Positions 49,387 to 61,371 of a stretch of 64,000 nt of DNA are shown here, piece after piece. Under the pieces are notes generated by a model, which ran no database searches, was not told the origin of the DNA, and saw nothing but the letters and a program-made list of their open reading frames with translations. The stretch lies in contig CM035807.1 in NCBI GenBank assembly GCA_020466095.1, positions 16,038,985 through 16,102,984 of the forward strand. Reading direction: 5' to 3'. Numbering within the stretch: position 1 is the first letter of the stretch; every line of letters starts with the position of its first letter. The DNA is from Chlorops oryzae. Taxonomy: Eukaryota > Arthropoda > Insecta > Diptera > Chloropidae. Position numbers and translations under genes: made by a program.

Positions 49387-52300
49387 GTAAGCAAACAAAC
49401 TCTGAAGCGAAACGCACTTTGTGGTGGAACGGGTCTAACTTCCGAGACCTAAGTCGAAGGGAATTTTTTCATTGAATTTTAAGTTATTTTATAATAAATT
49501 TATTTTTATAATTTTTAAAAAAATATTTTTATTAAATGAATTTAGCGAAGCAAACCGCGAAAGACTGGAGAAAAAATTCGAAAATGCCATACAAAAGAAA
49601 GCTGAGCAGTAAGTAAGAACGCAACATCAATTAAAAAATAACAAAAAAAAAAAAACAAAAAATTTTTCGCTTGAAATCTCCTCAGAGAGAAAATCGTTCG
49701 TGCAAAGCAGCGACAAAAGTTCCAAGAATTCGTCAATGAATTGGAGAAACGCAACGAAAGGAACCGACAGCTAAAGCAAATGCTCGAACGCATTGACCAA
49801 CAAACGGCTGCGTTGTCAGCTCGCAGTGAACGATTGCGATCGATGAAGGTAAGTGAGCCGAAATAGAGTATCCTTTGAAGGCTGAATTGGCAAACAATAG
49901 AATGAATCATCCTTTCAACAGATGCAGTACGAAATGTATTTTGCGAAATTAGTTCAGTCTCAGACGATGCGTTGCATACAAGGAACAGCGTCAAATTTAA
50001 CCGCAGCAACAACGCCTACGCCAATTCCGATACTCTTGCCAACAGCAGCGACTACATCCAGCCAACAATACCATCAGACCACCACCAACAACAACAACAA
50101 CAACAGCAACACCAGTCTTCTATTATAACAGCAATGCCAATTAAATATAATGAGCAGGACCCAACGACACCAGCAGATAAAGGGACTGCAACAACAGCAA
50201 CAGCATCACCATCGGTAATTTATCAATGCGATGGAAGCGGTAACTTAATCGCAGCAGGCAGTATTACCAAACCCGCTTCCTATGCACTGTCACCGTGCAG
50301 CAGTCGAACAGCCTCCGAGGTTGCAACATGTAATACTATCGGCCCATCGGCCATAGCATTACCAACTTTGACAGCGGGCACACAACAACATTGGACATTG
50401 GCAATGGCAACACCAACACCATCCGGAATGCTTCTAACCACGACACCAGCAGCAGCAGCAGCACCGGCTAATGCGGCAGCGGATTTTATAAGTGTGCCCG
50501 GATATGAATATATGCAGTATCCATTCGAATGTTTGCCACGCATGCGACAGTTACTGCAACCGAAACCGACACCAGCACCAACACCGATACCGAAGCCGAA
50601 GCCGACACCAAACACACCGCTCTACTCGGATGAGAGCGATGATTTGTTACAACCGATGGCTAGCAACACAAAATTCGAACAACATTTTAACACTAATAAC
50701 GACAACGATATGGATAGCGGGTACACGTACCCCCATTTCGAAGGCCACAACGTACGGTTAGACAGCGAGATTGTGAGCTTAAATCAGTCGGATTTGCCTA
50801 CAAGACAGCTTGACAATGACAAAAACGAAGGTATTCAAGAAGCGACCAAAATTTTCCGTACTGCAAATGAGAACGAACAGTATCAGCATTATCAGGAGCA
50901 GCAAAAGCAACGGCAACATCAACAACCACAACAACAAGAGCAGAATCAGCATCAGCAGCAGCAGCAGCATCGTCAAAAACCAAAACAGCTGCTGTCAAAC
51001 GTGTCAACAGCATCCTTAGCATCTTCGTTGACAGTTGATAAATTGCCAAAGACTATGACAATGACGGAGCACGGCTCGACTCCCATCGATGAAAGGAATA
51101 ATGATGCCGATGACGGCAAGAAACCACAATTGTCGACGTATTTTGATGAGAGATCCAAAGATATCACTATCATTGGCTGCGAAGATAAAGGTGTGTCTCT
51201 CAACGCAACTCAACGTAACAATGACGAAAAAACAACATCAACAACGCCAACGCCAATGCCAACTTATGATGTTATTGGCACTTTACCAGCTACCGTCATT
51301 AGTAATGACAATGGAAATGCTGCTTTCGAGGCACAGTCGCGATGGGAAATCGATAGGTTGGTGTCTCCCAAACAGCAGCAACTGGAGCGCATAAAATCGA
51401 GTTGGCATAGAGAGACCTTACCGCAAGACAATGATGATGCATCAAACACCACTGAGCTGACAGCTGGATTTTCGAAATATGATGAAAATAATATTCAAAC
51501 AAATAGAAATTTCGTTGAGGTATCACCAAAGCTAGCAACCGCAACAGCGAGAATGTCTATTGAAAAAATCGAAAATGAAATTTATGGTGAGCTGGTGAAT
51601 CCACCAATAAGCGAAACTGATCAAAATGTTGCACGTAATGCTGCTCAAGGTTTACTTAATGAATTGGTGACACAACAGCATCAACATCAACAACCAGAAG
51701 CACAACAAATCAATTTAAATGAGAAAAACCAAGACATCGCCCAACCGATCTATTACGATGATAGCCAAGAGCAATACGAGACCAACAACACCAATGAATA
51801 TGAACAAACAAAAAGCGATCCAACATACGCATCAATCGATGGTACAACAGCTGCTGAGGTTTACACACAACCAAAAGCAGAAGAAATCGCATACGCGAAC
51901 GATCAAAACTCTTCTAACAATTATGCTCAATACACGGATGAGCCGCAACAGGAATACACCCACAACATCGATTATGCGAACTATGATCCAGCATATGATC
52001 CGAATGCATATCCGGGTTATACGTACGATGCAACAACCGGTGAATACACACCCGATCCGGCACAACAGTATAACAATGAAAATGGTATCCCGATAGCCTA
52101 TGATGGCACACAACTTGGCTACGAACAGCAGCAATATGAAATATCTCAACAGAATCAAGACTACGCCGACTACACCGCAAACTATGCTCAGCAGGAGTTG
52201 GTGGACAACAGCAACAACAACGCGAATCCTCCTCCTTCGCTTGGTGAAAGTACACCATCAATCGCACCAACACAACCCACAGCACTGCAATTGGATACTG

Positions 52301-52581
52301 AAGAGACAATAGCAGCGACTGCTGCTAATGTTAACGTTGAGCCAACGTCAACGGCTCCGATGGCCAGCAGTAGCAAGCCTACGTCAATATTGTTGGATAA
52401 GCATATCGTCGCGGCTAATGATGCGCCCAAAAAGAAGAAGCGCGTTAATTTCGTTGACAGCAGCGAAACGGATGAGAGTTCAAGCATGAAGAAGCAGAAC
52501 ATTCCGAGCGCGACGGCTGCGGGAAGTGAAAGCGACTTTGAATTCTCATCTGCAAGCGAGAAGAGCGGCGATGGCGTCTAA
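49316..52581 (+). CDS. Coiled-coil and Gln/Thr/Pro-rich protein gene (unrecognised, frame conflict)
   Basis: Three small exons (49316-49386, 49546-49608, 49686-49848) join in phase through GT-AG introns and give a 99-residue heptad-rich coiled coil starting MLPHTDLDSYKLQ. The last exon begins after CAG at 49921. The in-phase frame adds MQYEMYFAKLVQ and Thr/Pro/Asn-rich sequence, then stops at 50126-50128. A different frame is open from 49921 to 52581 (TAA). It encodes over 800 residues of low-complexity sequence: poly-Gln, a Pro-Thr repeat near 50565-50620, Tyr/Asp/Pro-rich segments at 51770-52060, and a basic PKKKKRV cluster near 52427-52447. The first ATG in the long frame is at 50134. I do not recognise the family. 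A single 1-base discrepancy near the CAA tract (50085-50110), an unrecognised intron, or a separate translation start would each explain the conflict. Confidence 0.7.
49546..49608 (+). CDS. Exon 2 of the coiled-coil/poly-Q gene
   Basis: The exon follows TTTAG and ends at GAGCA|GTAAGT, a strong donor. It continues the charged helix (EANRERLEKKFENA) and leaves CA in phase for the next exon. Reading past the donor would meet TAA at once, which supports the splice. Confidence 0.7.
49686..49848 (+). CDS. Exon 3 of the coiled-coil/poly-Q gene
   Basis: The exon follows CTCCTCAG and ends at ATGAAG|GTAAGT. It encodes 54 complete codons of Arg/Glu/Gln/Leu-rich coiled coil and ends in phase 0. The preceding 77-base and following 73-base introns are of typical fly size. 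Confidence 0.75.
49922..52581 (+). CDS. Large terminal exon of the coiled-coil/poly-Q gene
   Basis: The acceptor is CCTTTCAACAG|ATGCAG. The long open frame covers the whole exon but is one frame off the phase delivered by exon 3. Candidate internal acceptors that would restore the long frame include ATCCAG|CCAAC (50062) and ACAACAG|CAACACC (50107), both with weak pyrimidine tracts. Poly-Gln tracts are encoded by CAA/CAG at about 50080-50110, 50890-50990 and 51675-51705. The tail ends SDFEFSSASEKSGDGV. Minus-strand ORFs here are shadows of the triplet repeats. Confidence 0.65.
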
Positions 52582-53067
52582 TTTCCACTGCTCATCTGGC
52601 AAAATTTTGTTCATTCTGCTTTCTGCTTTTTTCTTTTTTCATTCTTCAAGTTTGTTTTAAAAACTAAAGGTGCATGTTTCGACTCGAGGAATGAAACCCT
52701 AAATATCCTTCAATTAAATCCTTTTTTCTTCTATTCAACTCATGTAGATTTTCAATTAAAGTTTTGGAAATTATAATGAGATTTTTTTATTTTAAAGTTT
52801 TATTTTTTTTCTTTTCTATGTTTGAGCTGGAAGAAAATGTTGGCTTTCCACGGTGCATGGTGCATTCAAATAATGTTGCATTCAGCACCTGAAGGTATAC
52901 ATTTAAATTTTTGCAAGACTTAATCAACGGAGCTCAGTAGCGATATGAGAATATACATATAAATCCGAAGAGTTATGTTTGCTAAAGGCTAATTATAGGT
53001 CTTAATGTAGAAAATGTTATGAGTTTTCAAATTCCATGGATAAATGGAAAAGTTATAATTTTATAAG
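52582..53067. other. 3' flank of the coiled-coil/poly-Q gene
   Basis: The T-rich flank contains AATTAAA-like weak polyadenylation candidates near 52714 and 52755. No canonical AATAAA directly after the stop is obvious. No other gene is seen. Confidence 0.35.
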
Positions 53068-53312
53068 CAGGGCTTGGATTTTGTTGACTTTTATAAATTA
53101 AAAGCATACTTTATGGAGTAAAAATTTTATCCAACTCATATAAAGCTAAGATTCAAATCGATTTTTAACTTCAATATGAGTTTTTTTTGAAGTTAGAAAA
53201 GCGGTTTGAAGTTCAACTTTGCTAAAAATTATTCGCAAAATGTTGGTAAGAGAAATTTTTGCACCATAAAGTATGCTTTGAATTTGTAAAAGTCAACAAA
53301 ATCCGAGCCCTG
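53068..53312. mobile_element. hAT-type MITE family 1, copy D
   Basis: CAGGGCTTGGATTTTGTTGAC starts the left end and the inverted partner ends at 53312. The perfect 8-bp duplication is TTTATAAG (53060-53067 and 53313-53320). Internally it is collinear with copies B and C. It lies about 490 bases after the stop codon of the poly-Q gene and may fall in its 3' UTR or flank. Confidence 0.9.
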
Positions 53313-53522
53313 TTTATAAGTGAGGCAGTAAAAGCAAAATATGCAATGAAAATAATCACAGAAATACATTGCATACTTTAAGGTAATTTTCAATGCAAAT
53401 ATTACTAAAAATGAAAACAGTTTCGAAAAAAATTTTTCAAATTTTTTTTTTCGTGCTTAGAAGGCCAAAGTCCATCAGGAAAGATCATTTAGATGTCCTG
53501 AAAACAATTGCTGTAACCTAAG

Positions 53523-54112
53523 CCCAGCAAAAATTTTCGGAGTTCTCCGAAATATGAGTCCGAAATGCGTCAAAAGTGTGTTCAAAATTAGAGCCCTTTA
53601 TTTATGAGTCCGAAATGAGTCACAGATATGTCGAAATTAAGAAAACTAAAATAAAATTTTAATTTGACTTTAAACTTATAAACGAAAAAAATCCTTGACT
53701 TTCGTTTTAGCTAACACGGTGTCATGGGTGAGCACATGACTAGAAAGCGAGAGTTCCCACACAGGAGAGAGATTTAAACATTGAAAAAAATACTTGAATT
53801 TGTAAATACGTAAAATCGAGAAATGTGTGTGTATTAATCAATAAAATTTTTTACAGCATCCCAATAAACACAACGATATCGTGTTCTCTTAAAACTTTTT
53901 CGCGACGAGGCTTCGAGACGATATTCGATATCGTTAGTCACTTATCGTTAGCGAATCGTTCTCGAATCGTTAACGAGTCTTTTCTCGAATCGTTAGCGTT
54001 ATATGACTCCTTCTGACATGCTCTTTAAGACTCTTAAAAGACTTCATATGAGGGCTCCGACTCCTATAAGGATTCATATATCAGTCTTTTAGGACTCAGA
54101 ATGTTTGCTGGG
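53523..54112. mobile_element. TIR element 5, GAGTC/CGTTAGCGA-motif-rich
   Basis: CCCAGCAAAAATTTT at the left and, inward from the right, CCCAGCAAACATTC form terminal repeats. AG flanks both sides (53521-53522, 54113-54114). Inside are GAGTCCGAAAT motifs (53540-53630), CGTTAGCGAATCGTT/CTCGAATCGTTA motifs (53920-54000) and GGGCTCCGACTCC (about 54051). The short ORF at 53825-54016 is part of the motif array. Non-autonomous. Confidence 0.7.
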
Positions 54113-54133
54113 AGTGTTGTGAAAATATTATAA

Positions 54134-54352
54134 TTCAGCACCCAAAAGTATGCTTATAAATACGAGCAACAAATCTGGTAGCCATAAATCTGTTCCTTCT
54201 TGTAGCTTTGACTATTTAATCACATAATGAGAAAGGATTTTAGGAGTTGTTAAATAACTTCTTAAGGCCTTAATTAAGTTTCATTGGGAAAAGGCTTTGA
54301 AATTATGCAAATTGGTTTTTAAATATTGAAAAGCATACTTCTAGGTGTTGAA
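54134..54352. mobile_element. Small TIR element (AAGTATGC ends), copy 1
   Basis: TTCAGCACCCAAAAGTATGC at the left and its inverted counterpart (read inward TTCAACACCTAGAAGTATGC) match at 17 of 20 positions. The interior is related to 55717-55890 (GTTAAAT..TTAAGGCCTTAAT; AAAGGCTT). No clear target duplication was seen and there is no ORF. Confidence 0.65.
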
Positions 54353-55716
54353 TTTTAAATAAGTATTTTCTGTTGCCTTTATAATTATATTTAGATAGGG
54401 AAAATTATAAAAGTTAACTGCCTATATCGACAATTATTCAGCTGTTCCAATTTCGGTTCCCTACAAGCCTCCCATAAATTCGTATGAAATTTTTAACTCA
54501 AACTTTTTCGATTCCAATTAAGCAATATATAAATAAGATAAGCTAATGTTTCCATTCAAAAGAAAAATCTTTTCGAATTCTGAAAAAATCTTTTCGCATT
54601 TATCATTGAACGTCCAATTAAGATGGCATACTTGTAGCTATTTTTGTCCTCATGGTCTCTCAGTAAAGATGATGTTTTGTAGGTATACAAGTTCAAGGCG
54701 TTCTATATGTGGAAATTTCAAATCTCTAACGTGCAAAACCTTGTCAGCTTTATTTATAGTTTTTCACTATAAATCGTATGAAAAAATTTTTATAAGTTTC
54801 AAGGAATCGTGCTGTTTTTTTCAGAGAAAAGTTTCAAAGCTTTAATAGATATTTCCAAGAATTCTTATGTTGTGCAAATAAGGGGGAATATAAGTTCATA
54901 AGAAGCTTTCCAGTATATTACCTATTATCGAGTAAGTATTCTAGAGGAAATTTTCAGTATTTTTTATGCGGAAAAATGAGTCCTTTGTTAAGAGTATCAC
55001 GCTTGTTAACTTAATGCACTTCTGAAGAAGATTCCTGGCAAATTGGATTGTATTTTCGATGAATTCATAATAATTGGCTCTGAAAATGAAATCAATTATA
55101 GCCTGTTGATACCTTATCGGGAATTTAGATTTTATTTTCTACAAGGGCGGTATATAAACTGATGACTTGCTGGGTCAAATGGACAATCATAGACGTCAAC
55201 TCTTGCCAATGCATGTTTCCTAGTAGTGCTGAGTGAAAATAAAGAAGAAAAGTAAAATGGGGTTTATTTGAAGGGCTCGGAATAGGTGTGTAAAAGGACT
55301 CCTGATAGAAGTGTTCGAAGTAGTGCTTTCTCCAAGAAAGTCCGAACAGACTCTCAAGGAACATTCTAGCAATCATAAAAGATAGATTTTGAGATCCCGA
55401 AAGGTACACTTTTTCCATATAGGCTCCCTGCTATTTTCTCCCTAAAAATCCGCTCATTTAGAACTCCTTTCGGAGTGTTTTATGTTCATTTACGGAGCGC
55501 TGTGCAGACTCTTTTGGTTGAATGAGTATGACAGCTCTTTATATGTATCGATTAACCCCTTAAAGTAGGCATGTAAATATGAATAATATTTCCGATTCGG
55601 AATTTCCGTTATTTTCTCAATACCTTTTACGTTTAAACATATCTTTAGACCGACTATAAGGTAATAAGCTCCGGAAAGTATTCAAAAAAGGTTAAAAAAA
55701 AATAAAGGATTCAAGT
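54353..55716. other. Noncoding stretch
   Basis: No supported gene. ORFs at 54546-54845 (+) and 55125-55418 (-) show no motif. Confidence 0.5.
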
Positions 55717-55890
55717 TAAGCACCAAAAAGTATGCAATCTCTTCTTTCTTGTGAGCGTGTCTTTTTAAATACACCTTGAGCAGGGCTTTTTATAGCTGTG
55801 CGGATCTTTTAAAAGCCTTAATAAAGCTCCGTTGGTAAAGGCTTAAAATCATTAAATTTACTAAAAGAGTGCATACTTTCAGGCGTTGAA
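55717..55890. mobile_element. Small TIR element (AAGTATGC ends), copy 2
   Basis: AAGCACCAAAAAGTATGC at the left is mirrored at the right by GCATACTTTCAGGCGTTGAA. The interior shares AAAGCCTTAATAAAG...GTAAAGGCTT with copy 1. About 174 bp, non-coding. Confidence 0.6.
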
Positions 55891-58579
55891 TTTAAAAACT
55901 TTTCCCTCTTAATGATCATTGATTGCTTTTACCTGTGGAACTTATTTCCAACTGTTACAAAATCCACTTAAAACAAATAGACTCTCTCCCACAGCTGTGT
56001 ATAACTTTCAAAAGAATCGTTACACCCGGGAAGAAAAAAGATTTCATAAGCGATTTATTGAATCAAAGCCCATTGAAGTTTCTTTTTTTCGATATTCTTA
56101 ATTTGGTTTATTTTTTTAACACGGAGCCTATGGTATAAATTGCACTAAACAATATACAATAAGGTTAAATGTCTTTCGTAAATTTGTTCCACTCAATTTT
56201 ACTTTTTTTTTAGACTTTTTATTTGACCAAGGAAGAAACGAACATACACCCATACACTCACGCATTAAAGCTGAGCATAAAAAAAGCATTCCTTTTAGTC
56301 CATTTGGCAGTTTGTAAACAAAACCAAAACGATTTTCCAATCTTCATTTGTAGGCCGATGCCCAATCAAGTCGCGATAAATCAACCAAATTCGAGGCTCG
56401 CAACACAACAGAACGGAATGGAATGGAATGAAATGGAATGGAGTGAAATCGACGCCGAGGAAGACTGCAGAATTTTGTTTCCCTTTCCTTTTTCATTTTT
56501 TTTCTTGTGTGGAGGGCGCGAATATTGCTTACTTGCAAAGCGTGAGCCAATAAACGAAAATTTATTGACAACGCCGTGTCTGATAACAAGGACATTGACG
56601 CCCAAATCCTTGCTATTTACGAAAGGAGCACTAAAGCGAACGCGGAATACTCTTAGAGAAATATTGTCGCCGAGAAAAAAAAAACATGACCAATAAAATT
56701 TGATCCAATCGATATTGGCTTTAAAATTTCAATTTTTTCGTGGCAAAATCCTCGCTGGTAATCCTCGTTTGTATGTGAAATTTGTCTTTAATGGGATAAT
56801 CGAAAATTGGTGTCCCCATGCAAATGAAGCGCAACAGAATGAAAAAAAAAAAAAAAATTATTTTAAAAAAATTAAAAGGCAGAACGCGAAGGTAGCATGT
56901 CCAGTGGAACTGAAAAGCACTAACTAGGACTCATTAAATTTGCATTGAATCAAAGGCAGGGACTGAGTGAATATAAGCGATGAAGAGTCAACGGTTCAGA
57001 GGGAGAGGGAGAGACAACGAGGGAAATGGCGAAGGTTTTCTTATTTTTTATTTTTGGTGATTTCTGATGCCGCCGTTGTGTTTATTTTGGGCTTCGTCAG
57101 TAGACAGTAAGCAACCCAACATTGGTCTATTTCGGGGAACTTTGGCTCACGGACGACGCACGTATGTGGGTACGCGGCAGGAATAAATTGCCGAGAATGT
57201 ACGATGCGCACTTTTACAAGCGATTGCACGTGCTTAAATGCCATTATCGTTAATGGCAAATGGTGTTGCCCGAAACACGGGCCAATGCGATGTTCGACGA
57301 CGAGACTGAGTCTCATGTTAATGCTGTATGCTCAGGAGTCGAGAGTTCGATGTTGCTCAATAAGTTTTTTGCCCATGATTTTTCGTGATTTTTTGTTGCT
57401 GCTGTTGTTGTTGTTGTTGTCGTTTTCTATTATTTTCTTTTGTTTGTTGATGTTGACTGTTGGTGTTATACTGTTGTATTGTTTTTTCGAGTATCGAGTG
57501 GTTGTCTAGAATCGATTGTCTTCTCAAACACGTATTCGGATGGATTTTTATCCACATAAAGCTCTTGATCCATACATGAGACTACTCGACTGAAAGTGGC
57601 AGATGTAAGACAAAAAAAAAAAACATAAAAAAGAAATTTAATTTTAAGGCAATTTAATTTGGTATATGAAATCAATGCTTTTGGCGCCCGAGCAGGGACA
57701 TTTCCACATTCTAAACCACACCGCTTCTCGTTGGCACCGACAAAAACAAAACATGATTATTTCGCCCCACCCAAAACTTCAGAATCATTATCCTTGAAAG
57801 CCTACAATTCAATAAAAACGTTAATCATAGAAAATACGATAAAATTTCACTCCGATTTTGACGATTTTGGAATGATGATGAACGTTGCCAAATGCCAATG
57901 GAAACCTTAGAATTGATTTTGATTAATTAGTTACTCGAAATCCCTTTAAGTGCTTTTCTTTTTATGATTTCTATCGGTTTTTCATGAATTTTTTTACTTT
58001 TTATTTGTGCACCACATTTTGTTTTGTTTTCTACTCTCTTCGAAGAACGCTTATTAATTGAAAATATTGAAAATAAAATTAAATGCCCACCTTGCGCGAG
58101 GATTCAATTAAAAGCCTAAGAGTTTCATTTTCTTCAATATACAATAGGGCCTTTTTAAGTAAACAAATCATCCTCTTTTTTTTCTATGGCAATGAGAATA
58201 GAGCTTCGATTATTGATACTTTCCATTTCAAAAGCTTCAGGAGGCTTCACAGATTTTAAAGGAAACCTTACTATTCAAAGGAAGTCATTAATTGCTGAGG
58301 AATGATTAGTTTGAGGATTTTTCAGGAATTCCTTTTAATGATTCCAGATTTCAATTCTGAGTGTCAAAAATGTCTGATTTTTAAGGTAAGCTCATTGGTT
58401 ATTATGATAATTATTGAGCTTTTATTATTTCATAGAAAGAGTCGGCGTATCTGGCAAATATTTGGAGTCCTAAATGAGCCGTTTATGAGTTGAAATCACT
58501 GCTGCCTAGCCCAAATATTCTTTCACATAGACCCGAGTGTTTTCACTTGTTGTTGTTTTGTTTTTGTTTTTCACACACA
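55891..58579. other. Noncoding stretch
   Basis: No supported gene. It contains a short GGAAT pentamer run (about 56414-56445), a GTTGTT run (57398-57425) and A runs (56841-56856, 57611-57623). The segment 57060-57360 is less AT-rich, with overlapping ORFs on both strands but no motif. Confidence 0.5.
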
Positions 58580-58850
58580 GCGTCAGTTTATATGTGAAAT
58601 TCCACTCAACGAAACAACAGCACACGCTCTTTTTTTGCGTACACTCTAAAAAATAATGACTGTGTAGAAAATATTTTTTGTCTGGAAATATATTTTGCCG
58701 AACTTGAAGCGACCAAATAACACAGAATAAAGAAAAATTGGGAAGGCTTTTTAATAGACTTCATAGTTGAATGCTAGTTTTCGCTTCAAGAAACTTCTTT
58801 CAGTGCATATGTGCCTCGCTCAGTTACACATGCATGTGGAAAATTAGAAA
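58580..58850. repeat. Dispersed repeat, copy 2
   Basis: CAACGAAACAACAGCACACGC, TGCGTACAC, ATGACTGTG and CTTTCAGTGCATATG...CTCGCTCA parallel the copy at 40065-40330 in order and spacing. Identity is moderate, suggesting an old insertion pair. Confidence 0.55.
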
Positions 58851-59728
58851 ACTTATATAAGCGGTCATGTTGGGTAGCACTGGCTGAACTGAAGCTTATA
58901 TAGCCCTGGAAATGAAGCCATTATAGAGCAAAACAAATGTGTTTCCCTGCTCAACTTATATGGGTAAAAAATCATATGTCAAATGAGACGAAAAAAGAGT
59001 TATATATGACCCCTTCTGCGCTCACATCTATCTCCCATTTCTCCTTAAATAAGAGCCACATATTACGCTTAGCACTAATGTGAATGCTATTAATTTAATC
59101 CTAATTTCGGACTCATATTTCTGAGCATTCCGAATATACATATTTCATAAAAAAAAAGTTAAAGGTTATAAGTATATTGGGTAAGGTCTTAAAAAGGTGT
59201 ATGGTCCATTTAAGTAGGTGTATTGCCTTTCGGCTTACTCAAGTACAGTACAATTGTCCATTTTAGCACAATTTAAATGGAGAAATGTTTGTTAGTAACT
59301 TAAATGGTGAAACTGAGTGGTTATCCGCATATCCTGATCATGCAAATCTTGAAATTTAACAGAAGCAATTGCCGTATAGAATCATTCGTGGTCATCGAAA
59401 TTGGTATTACTCCACGATATAGTCCTCCGTTTAAAAATGTCATCGTTCGATGAATAACACTTTGTTCGATGACATGCCATAGAATTGGTATGAATAACAT
59501 CTCTAAATGACCATGTCATAATTTGAGAATACTAAATTTTCTGATGTCTTCGGAAAACATTAATGAATTGCATTTATGAAAAAAAGTCCGGATGGGCATA
59601 TTAGGTACACTTTACAATATTTAGGTACGATTTATGGACCATTTCAGGTACACACTGAAATTTCCATTTTCCAACACTGGTGGTCTCGCATCGGTTTTCG
59701 GTGTTTCTTCATCGGCTATTGAGCTTCA
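58851..59728. other. Noncoding stretch
   Basis: No supported gene. Scattered GGACTCAT and CCGAATA motifs at about 59105-59135 recall the GAGTC repeat family. Confidence 0.45.
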
Positions 59729-60036
59729 ACTGGGATTGGCCCTCACGGGAGAAGATTGGGAGCGACAGCCTTCGATTTTTGTAGAAGTTTCAAGGATGAG
59801 GAGGAGAAAAACTCATCAACACCTTCTCTTACATTGTCCGGCCCTTGCAAGGCAAAGGCAAACATTTTTAGGGGGCTATTTTCCTAACTCACTTTCTAAA
59901 ATTGGCTTTATCGGCCCATTGAGTATATTTAGCTTCATCGAAAGCGCTAAATGGTTTAAAAAATTAGATGTCCATAAATACGCATATATAATACATCTCT
60001 GAGAAGATATCGGGTAACCTAACCTAACGTAACCTA
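59729..60036 (+). pseudogene. Decayed 3' end of a non-LTR retrotransposon
   Basis: In one frame (from 59729) the translation reads TGIGPHGRRLG...FDFCRSFKDEEE, and after a frameshift near 59808 the next frame continues HQHLLLHCPALARQRQTFLG...SFIESAKWF. Together these recall the tail that follows RNase H in ORF2 of many insect non-LTR elements (a Gly-His-Leu segment, CRxCxxEEE, then HxxxxCPAL). The second cysteine of the CRxC motif is Phe, an upstream stop is present, and the frame is broken. Eight codons before the stop at 60000-60002 lie in degraded sequence. The copy ends in TAACCTAACCTAACGTAACC (60015-60034), as expected of a repetitive 3' terminus. It is 5'-truncated and inactive. Confidence 0.75.
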
Positions 60037-61371
60037 AAAACATTTGCAATCCCCCACCATAATTTGACTATAATAGCCTTAAATTTCAATCGTAATCTGT
60101 TTACTAAAAAGAAGCCAACCGGAAGAGGAATCATGAAAATTAAATAAATCATATCACAAATCATTAAAAGTTTTCTTTTCCGAACGACAAAATAACATTT
60201 TCCCAATAAGAAATAAATGTGAAAAGATTTCACATTTCGCAAAAAGTGACAATTGTGACATTTTTTTTTTTAAATTTCGTTTAAAGCCTTGTAAAATTTT
60301 CTATGTTAAGAACGTAAAAAGAGCGAAGAACGAACACATTCTTGCCATGGTCGATGTCAACTCGAAGTCGAATATCGATTTCCCGGAGCCGATTCTCCGG
60401 TGCGTAATCCAGAAAATGTCAAAAACATAAGTTTCAATTATTTGGCAAATCCACTTTAACCCCAATGACACGCGCCAATGTCAATCGATGAATGGCAAAG
60501 GACAACAGAACACACATAACCAACGGAGCTCTTGTCAAGGTACATTGAAGAAATACTCAAATTTAAATTCAAATAATTCTACCTTATGTATTATATATAT
60601 GAGTGTATGTACTATGTATGTAGATATGTTTGTATTGGGGGTGATATTTTATTATTATTATTTTTGAATCGAACATATATATATTTATGTATGCCATTCA
60701 TACACTAAAACTTATGTATGCGGGTATGTGTATGTGAAGAGCTTCGCGTGTGTGTATGGTCAAAGGCCATTGGAATATAAGTTCTTATCAATCGGGGAGC
60801 CACTTCCTCTCATTATAAGATTGAATTCATTTATGGTAGATTTGGAAAAATTTTTGTCCGAACTGTTGATGATATTTTGATATTGCTTTCGTTTATTGTT
60901 AAGTCCATAAAGGTCGCCTATCACGCACAAGCGGTTTACCAATTTCTCCGTTCGTATGGAACGATTTGAGGAAATAGAACGGACAGAACAGAACCGAAGG
61001 ACACTCATTGGAGTGGCCGTAAGAAATTCCAGAAGGTGTTTTGGTATTTTCTTGCAATGAAAGAAGGTACCCTCAAACCATCAACTCACAAGTCAATATG
61101 ACTCAAACAAATAAGGATTTTTATGATATGACATCCTGGGTCTGTTAGGCAACACTTCTCTTTTAGCTTACAAATTCATTCTTGGAATGCTGATTTTGAT
61201 GTCAGGTGAACAGATGAAAAGCTCATTAAAAATATTCAATAACATTGTGAATTTTTTTTTTAGAAATAATACCATCAAGGACGTTTGTTTATTCCTTTTT
61301 AAATTGAAGAAAAAAATTTTAAAAAAACATTCCATGAATGCTGGAACTCCACACGGAACAGCTAACTTTCG
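60037..61371. other. Noncoding stretch
   Basis: No supported gene. TATA/TATG microsatellites lie at 60590-60640 and 60675-60740. Confidence 0.5.

Noticed and set aside
49972..50133. Start of the 869-residue ORF at 49972 as a real start codon
   Set aside because: The first codon is TTG, not ATG, and the frame is already open to its left, so this is not a eukaryotic start.
56414..56445. GGAAT pentamer run as a satellite
   Set aside because: Only about five units occur; too short to claim more than a microsatellite.
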